Shown one piece after another: positions 59,509-64,000 of a DNA stretch of 64,000 nucleotides. Origin of the DNA: Allantophomopsis cytisporea (Eukaryota > Ascomycota > Leotiomycetes > Phacidiales > Phacidiaceae); assembly GCA_024752435.1 (NCBI GenBank), contig CP103023.1, forward strand, positions 2,108,001-2,172,000. Direction: 5' to 3'. The position numbers and the translations under genes were made by a program. The notes under the pieces are model-generated. The model made no database searches. It worked only from the letters and a program-made list of their open reading frames with translations, and was not told the origin of the DNA. Position 1 is the stretch's first letter; the number at the start of each line of letters is the position of its first letter.

Positions 59509-61389
59509 TTAGACAAGCGGCTTTGGCTCACGAGGCTTGCGTGGACCACCCTTCAAACTCTTTACACGAGAAAGAAATCCACCACTGGTCTTTGGCTCTA
59601 CGTAGGAGGTTGGTGGTCCTTCATTTGTCCTGCGTCTGCTCAAGCCAGGTACATCATCCCGAGGGCTGCTTGCGGCTCTTGATCTGCCTGGTCTGTCTAA
59701 TGGCTCGACAATGGTAATACTTTCTCCCTTCTTCTCGGTGCTGTTTCCAAATTCATCGAAGAATGGATTCTTCTCATTTCGCTTGCTACCTCCTGGAGTG
59801 TATGGTGAACCTGGGGAAACAACGGCTTGATCTACATCTGGGTTTGTGATGCGTCCTGAAGGTCCATAGTCACGGCGGTTGTTGCTGATGCCTCGAATCT
59901 TTTGTGCGAGTGACTTCTTTCGCTGGAGACCACCATCATTTCCTCCGATAGACGAGTCGGTTTCGCGGCGCTGCATGGCAGTTCGAGATGCTGGTGCACC
60001 GTCAAGGAATGTGGAGGTTCCAAGACCCATCGACTCTTCACCGTGAACGACTTCACGTACACGCGAGTCAATGACTTCTCCTTGAGGGTTGCGAGGTGCA
60101 GATGCACCATTTGAGTAGCTGTCAGCGGCTCTGCTGGTAGCGAAGTCCTTGTGTGCCTCATCATCGTGGTTTCCCATAAAAGTAGCGTGATCTGGGCGTT
60201 TGTTGAGAGGACCGGATCCACCAAGAACGTTGTTGAGGGAATCCTTAGGGAAAGCTTGCATCGGTGCACGTCGACTACCTTGACGATTGCGGTGAGGGTT
60301 GCAAGCATCGAAAGGTCCATCGTGATGGAAGACTAATAATCATCATTAGTAAAAGATAATGTTCAAGCGTATCATATATACTTACGTCCAGTTCCGTAAA
60401 TACTGGTAACGTCAAGCTTATCAATTACATCAAGCTTGCGATCTGGCTTCTTGCCAGTAGTGGAGCTGCTCTTCCCATCTTTGTCCTTGCTTTCACGCTC
60501 ACGGTGTCTTCTTTCACGTCTGCGGCGCTCCTGTCGTCGTTTCTCGTCATCATCATGAGATCTGCTTGGGCGTTCCATAGCTGACGAATCGGAATTACGT
60601 CTTGGACGACGTTCTCTCCGTGGCGACTCAGATGGATCGGCAAAAATGTCAAGCTCATCAGCGGGTGGACGTCTTGAGGATCCAGATGCTCCAGGTTTAC
60701 GGGCGCGAAGCGCTTCTTCTTGAGATCGAGATGGGCGATGAGCGTCGCGGGGTGGGACGTTCTCTGATCGTGAGCCTGATTTATCGAAGGTCTTTGATCT
60801 AGAGCCAGCACTTGGTCGAGCTCCATTGCTAGATCTCGACTTATCATCCAAAGTGAGGTTGTTCTGTGGTATATTGTTAGTAAGGGGTAAAACATCCAAT
60901 GCAATCATAGACGGATTGCAATCCATCTCATCATCGCGACATCTCAAAGACTATGGAACGGAGAAGCCAACTTACGAAAAGGTCAGCAGTATTGCCAGTC
61001 AAAGCACCATTTGTTGTCGCCATGTTGGATGGTTCGGAATCCAAGAATGGATTTCTTGATGTTGGACGTGGAGGAGCTTGATTGAACTCAGCGCTGGATG
61101 GCGAGGCAAAAGAAGGAGATGCGGCGCGGTTTCGAAAGGGATTGTTGGAGGATAAGTTAACAGAGAGTGCCGGTGAAGGCTGCTTGTCTGCAGTTAAGTC
61201 CATGGTCAGCGGTCAGATTCATGCAGGTTGCCAGGAGAGCGAATGGTATCGATAGAGAACTGCGATGCATGAAACGGGCCATAGACATTTTGACACAGTC
61301 CTCGAGCAGCTTAAGTGGGGATGGACGGGCACGATAGCATCCTCAGGGAAATGATGTAGCTCACCTGTGTAATTTGACTGGGCCATCAT
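59509..61389 (-). CDS. PAL1: Pal1-family cell morphology protein
   Basis: Membrane-associated protein at sites of polarised growth and endocytosis; fission yeast Pal1 keeps cells cylindrical and yeast Pal1 binds Ede1. Proposed exons 61389-61365, 61187-60976, 60863-60386 and 60332-59509 give 512 residues. The N-terminus carries SSNNPFRNR and SRNPFLDSE; such NPF motifs bind EH domains of Ede1/Eps15. A basic KRRQERRRRERRHRER stretch follows. The hallmark LFHHDGPFDACNPHRN spans exons 3-4; the C-terminus is disordered, basic and Ser-rich, with KNPFFDEFGN. An alternative start at 61203 (MDLTADKQ) stays in frame and gives 509 residues; the CAG-GTGAGC donor at 61364 and CTGCAG acceptor favour the upstream exon. 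Confidence 0.9.
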
Positions 61390-64000
61390 GGCGACGAGCT
61401 GATTGATACAGGCTGAAGGAAAGTGATGGGCAGTGAGTAGGGATTGCGACCTTGATTTGGATTGCGGCGGATGAGGTTGCGGCTGGGAGGTTTAGGTGTC
61501 GGTGGGCGCGCAGATGGTGGTGATTGTGGTAAGTTGTGAGCGTTTTCCAGGGAATGCTTTATCGCTGGTGCTAAGCGCTGCTGCTTCTGGCCAAGATCTG
61601 GGCGGTTGCTTTCTTGGAATATTAGGCGTGTGTGCTCGAATACAGTGTGTATTTTGGTTTCTTTTTGGTTTTTCTTTTTTTCCCTTTTCGCTCGATAGAG
61701 TAGTAGGCAGCTAGATATGGATTGGAAAGTGAGAGAGTGAGTTGGTTTCGGTTTGATGAATAACAAGTAATGCAGCAGCAAGTAACCTTTCGCTTTGCTT
61801 TGCTTTGCTTTTTGGTCTTGGAGCACGGCGGAAGTGTTCACTTAACCGACGACCATCAAGGCCCAAAGGGAGTGCGCAAGTGCTTCGCAGGGAGTCAGGG
61901 ACGGGAGACTAGAAGTGATGTGGCGTGCCTGTAAGTCAAAAGTAGTTCCGGTAGGGAGCATGTAGTGTAAAATAAGGTACTTTAGGCCAGAGAGTGGACT
62001 ATCTCCCTAGTTCTAGTGGAGGTGAGAAAGACGTCTGTGTGTGCTGTCTGCCAGGGCCGTCTTGCCTGTGCGTCTATGCTTGTGTCTCTATGCCTGCACA
62101 CCTGGAATTCCTGTATCTGCTGGTGCTTTCTGTCGCGTTTTCAGTGGAGACTGAGGAGAACTTGGTGTGTCGGTCTCCGTCTGATGATGGCAACGAGGCG
62201 TGCGAAGGAGAGTAAAGAGGGGAGCGAACAGAGCGCCTAAGATTGAGATTGAGAGTCTAAAGAGAGGCGAAGAAGATCTGTTTTTGCCCGACGATGTTGA
62301 GGAATGCTTGATTGGTGTAGCGATTTGCAGCACACACGGTTTCGCTCTTGTGATCTACAGCGTATCCCTTTCCTATGTGTATGTATTGTAACTCTCTTTG
62401 ATGGCAGTAATGCGGCGGCGCAAGGTTGGTTGGTTGGTAGGTAGGTAGGGTTGTACAGTGTAGACAGTATGCGATGAAGCGAATGAAAATACCAAACAAC
62501 GTACGAGTATCTTGAATGATTTGTATGCTGTTTTGAATGTGTTTATGTAAGATTTGGATCTACAGAGGAGAATGAGGAGAATGCGGAGGGTTGATAATGG
62601 AGATGATGATGGGCGAGTGAGCGGGTGAGGATGAGAGGGTGAGAGGATGAAGAGAGGATGAGGCACAGATAGTGACGATGATTTACTTCTTCTTTGAGGA
62701 ATGATGCTTAGACAGCACCATAGCATGGACATGGACAGGCACCACGGTACGTACGGGCATGAACCAGTCAACTCTTCACTCACCTACTCATCAATAACAT
62801 AAGGTCCCTTCCTTACAGCCCCTTCAATAATTAATTCTACGACAACAACATCCATCACCACCACTTCCCTGGACATGAATTGTTGGAATAGCTCATCGGA
62901 CTTGAGAAAAGCATTCTTGCATGGATAATTTGTTGAAGTATTCACACAATTGATCGACGTCCAGTTAGTTCAAATTATCTACGGAAAAAACAACAACAAC
63001 ACCACCACCATCATCACGACCCCCGACATGCTATACTTCATTGTTGATTATTGTGAGAGCTGCTTGTATTGTGAGAATGTCCCCATTTCTCAGCATTATC
63101 ATGAGAGAGTCTCAGTCTGTCTTGATATCATTTCTTTCTCCCTCCCTACTTTACTCCTCTCCAACCATGTCGAGTTCCCCTTGCTTCAGAATTAACAATG
63201 CATGCACACAGGTACTACTTGCACCTGAACTACTTCTTTCGTTCGCGCAAAAGCGTGACAGACAGATCAAGAGACTCACTCACTACTCTCATTTCTTTGG
63301 TTTACTTGCCCAACTCGCCTCGGTATCGGCTTCGGAGGGTTTCACGGTCGACCATATATTCTGAATGTCGACTTCCTTGCGATATTTACTACCCCGGCAT
63401 AGAAGTACGTCCTTTCGCGCCTTAGAGAGTGGACTTTCCCTACACACACTCCAACCCCAGCACAGTATGTGCTACAAATCATCTTGAGATGAACTTTCGA
63501 CCTTCATCCTTCAACAAGACTTGGATCTCATCACTGAACCAGTCTATGATATCGCAATTGTCGATTGGCACTCCTCACTCATCGTAGCGACAGAGAGACA
63601 AGCATGTTAGCAACCTTTCTGGCTGCTACATACCTTAAAATCCCCAAGGTCAGATGCGCAGAAACACGTAACGCCTCTCGCACTATTCATTGAGCCTATC
63701 AAAACCCCCCCACGCTTCCACGCTTCCACGCTTTCACGCTTCACTATGTACATCTGGCCTTCCTTAGCCTTTCCGTACATAGTGACATCGACATCTTGTC
63801 CAATGTGGCCGACCACCCCCCCTCCAACAATACCAATGCCAACCAGGGCTCTCAATTTGAAAAGAATGTATGTACCTTGCCGATTCCAATTCCACCGATT
63901 CCACTATGTACGCACTTCAAATAATAAATAATGCGCACTATTTTACCTTGCCATGTGTCCGTCGATTCCATACTCCTTCATACCCTGTCACGCTTGTCGA
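61390..64000. other. Gene-poor region upstream of PAL1
   Basis: 2.6 kb with low-complexity tracts: (GCTTT)4 at 61792-61811, GGTTGGTTGGTAGGTAGGTAGG at about 62425-62447, GATGAGAGG-like purine repeats at 62590-62665, CAACAACAACACCACCACC near 62991-63009 and an octamer array near 63712. Probably the long PAL1 promoter/leader plus unresolved sequence. No domain-bearing frame found on either strand. Confidence 0.5.
63712..63743 (+). repeat. 8-bp tandem repeat ACGCTTCC, four units
   Basis: ACGCTTCC, ACGCTTCC, ACGCTTTC, ACGCTTCA: four contiguous octamers near the window end. Intergenic minisatellite; no function inferred. Confidence 0.85.

Noticed and set aside
61994..62240. Overlapping Cys-rich open frames near 62 kb as a small secreted protein
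   Set aside because: Two frames overlap on the same low-complexity sequence, neither has a clean signal peptide followed by an ordered Cys pattern.

Overview
The window looks like nuclear DNA of a filamentous ascomycete fungus, most likely a leotiomycete (Helotiales-like). That placement is an impression from protein sequence and gene style, not a measured phylogeny. The supporting evidence is: genes on both strands with no operon structure; short GT-AG introns, mostly 47-90 bp, many with a CTAAC or CTGAC branch site just before the acceptor; and fungus-typical genes such as LEU4, EFR3, MIC19, KAP95, PAN3, PAL1 and an Osh-type sterol carrier. I see no plasmid, virus, transposase, CRISPR array, tRNA or rRNA.

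Layout, 1-18.6 kb: a partial GH2 beta-galactosidase (minus, cut by the window start); a dynamin-family GTPase (plus) with a 5'-UTR intron and an upstream ORF; a small unrecognised membrane/coiled-coil protein (plus); the F1-ATPase assembly chaperone ATP12 (minus); the plasma-membrane PI4-kinase scaffold EFR3 (minus); and a ferric reductase (minus) with an exact GATA-type iron-repressor site upstream. 18.6-32.8 kb: a 3.3-kb gene-poor stretch with tandem repeats and a perfect palindrome, MIC19 (plus), importin-beta KAP95 (minus), 2-isopropylmalate synthase LEU4 (minus) with a CPC1/GCN4-type site, and a UPF0303/heme-degrading-domain protein (minus).

32.8-51 kb: D-arabinono-1,4-lactone oxidase (plus), an intradiol ring-cleavage dioxygenase (plus), a VHS-GAT trafficking adaptor (minus), a UBA-UAS-UBX ERAD-type protein (minus), the deadenylase subunit PAN3 (plus), LSM7 (minus) and a Zn2Cys6 protein with a C-terminal zinc cluster (plus). 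51-64 kb: an ankyrin-PH-FFAT-ORD oxysterol-binding protein (plus), an acyl-CoA thioesterase with both a presequence-like N-terminus and a PTS1-like C-terminus (plus), a Rad51-paralog-like RecA-fold protein (minus), a PAL1 morphology protein (minus), and a terminal 2.6 kb without a convincing gene.

Most genes are housekeeping and not functionally linked. Looser connections are PAN3 and LSM7 (neighbouring, convergent, both in mRNA decay), EFR3 and the Osh protein (both in PI4P biology at membrane contacts), and ATP12 and MIC19 (mitochondrial inner membrane). Splice sites were placed by eye. For every intact gene the joined exons give a total length divisible by three and restore family motifs across the junctions. 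I found no clearly new biological system. The best leads are the 730-bp open intron in PAN3, possible dual targeting of the thioesterase, the degenerate Walker A of the Rad51 paralog, and the iron and amino-acid control sites.
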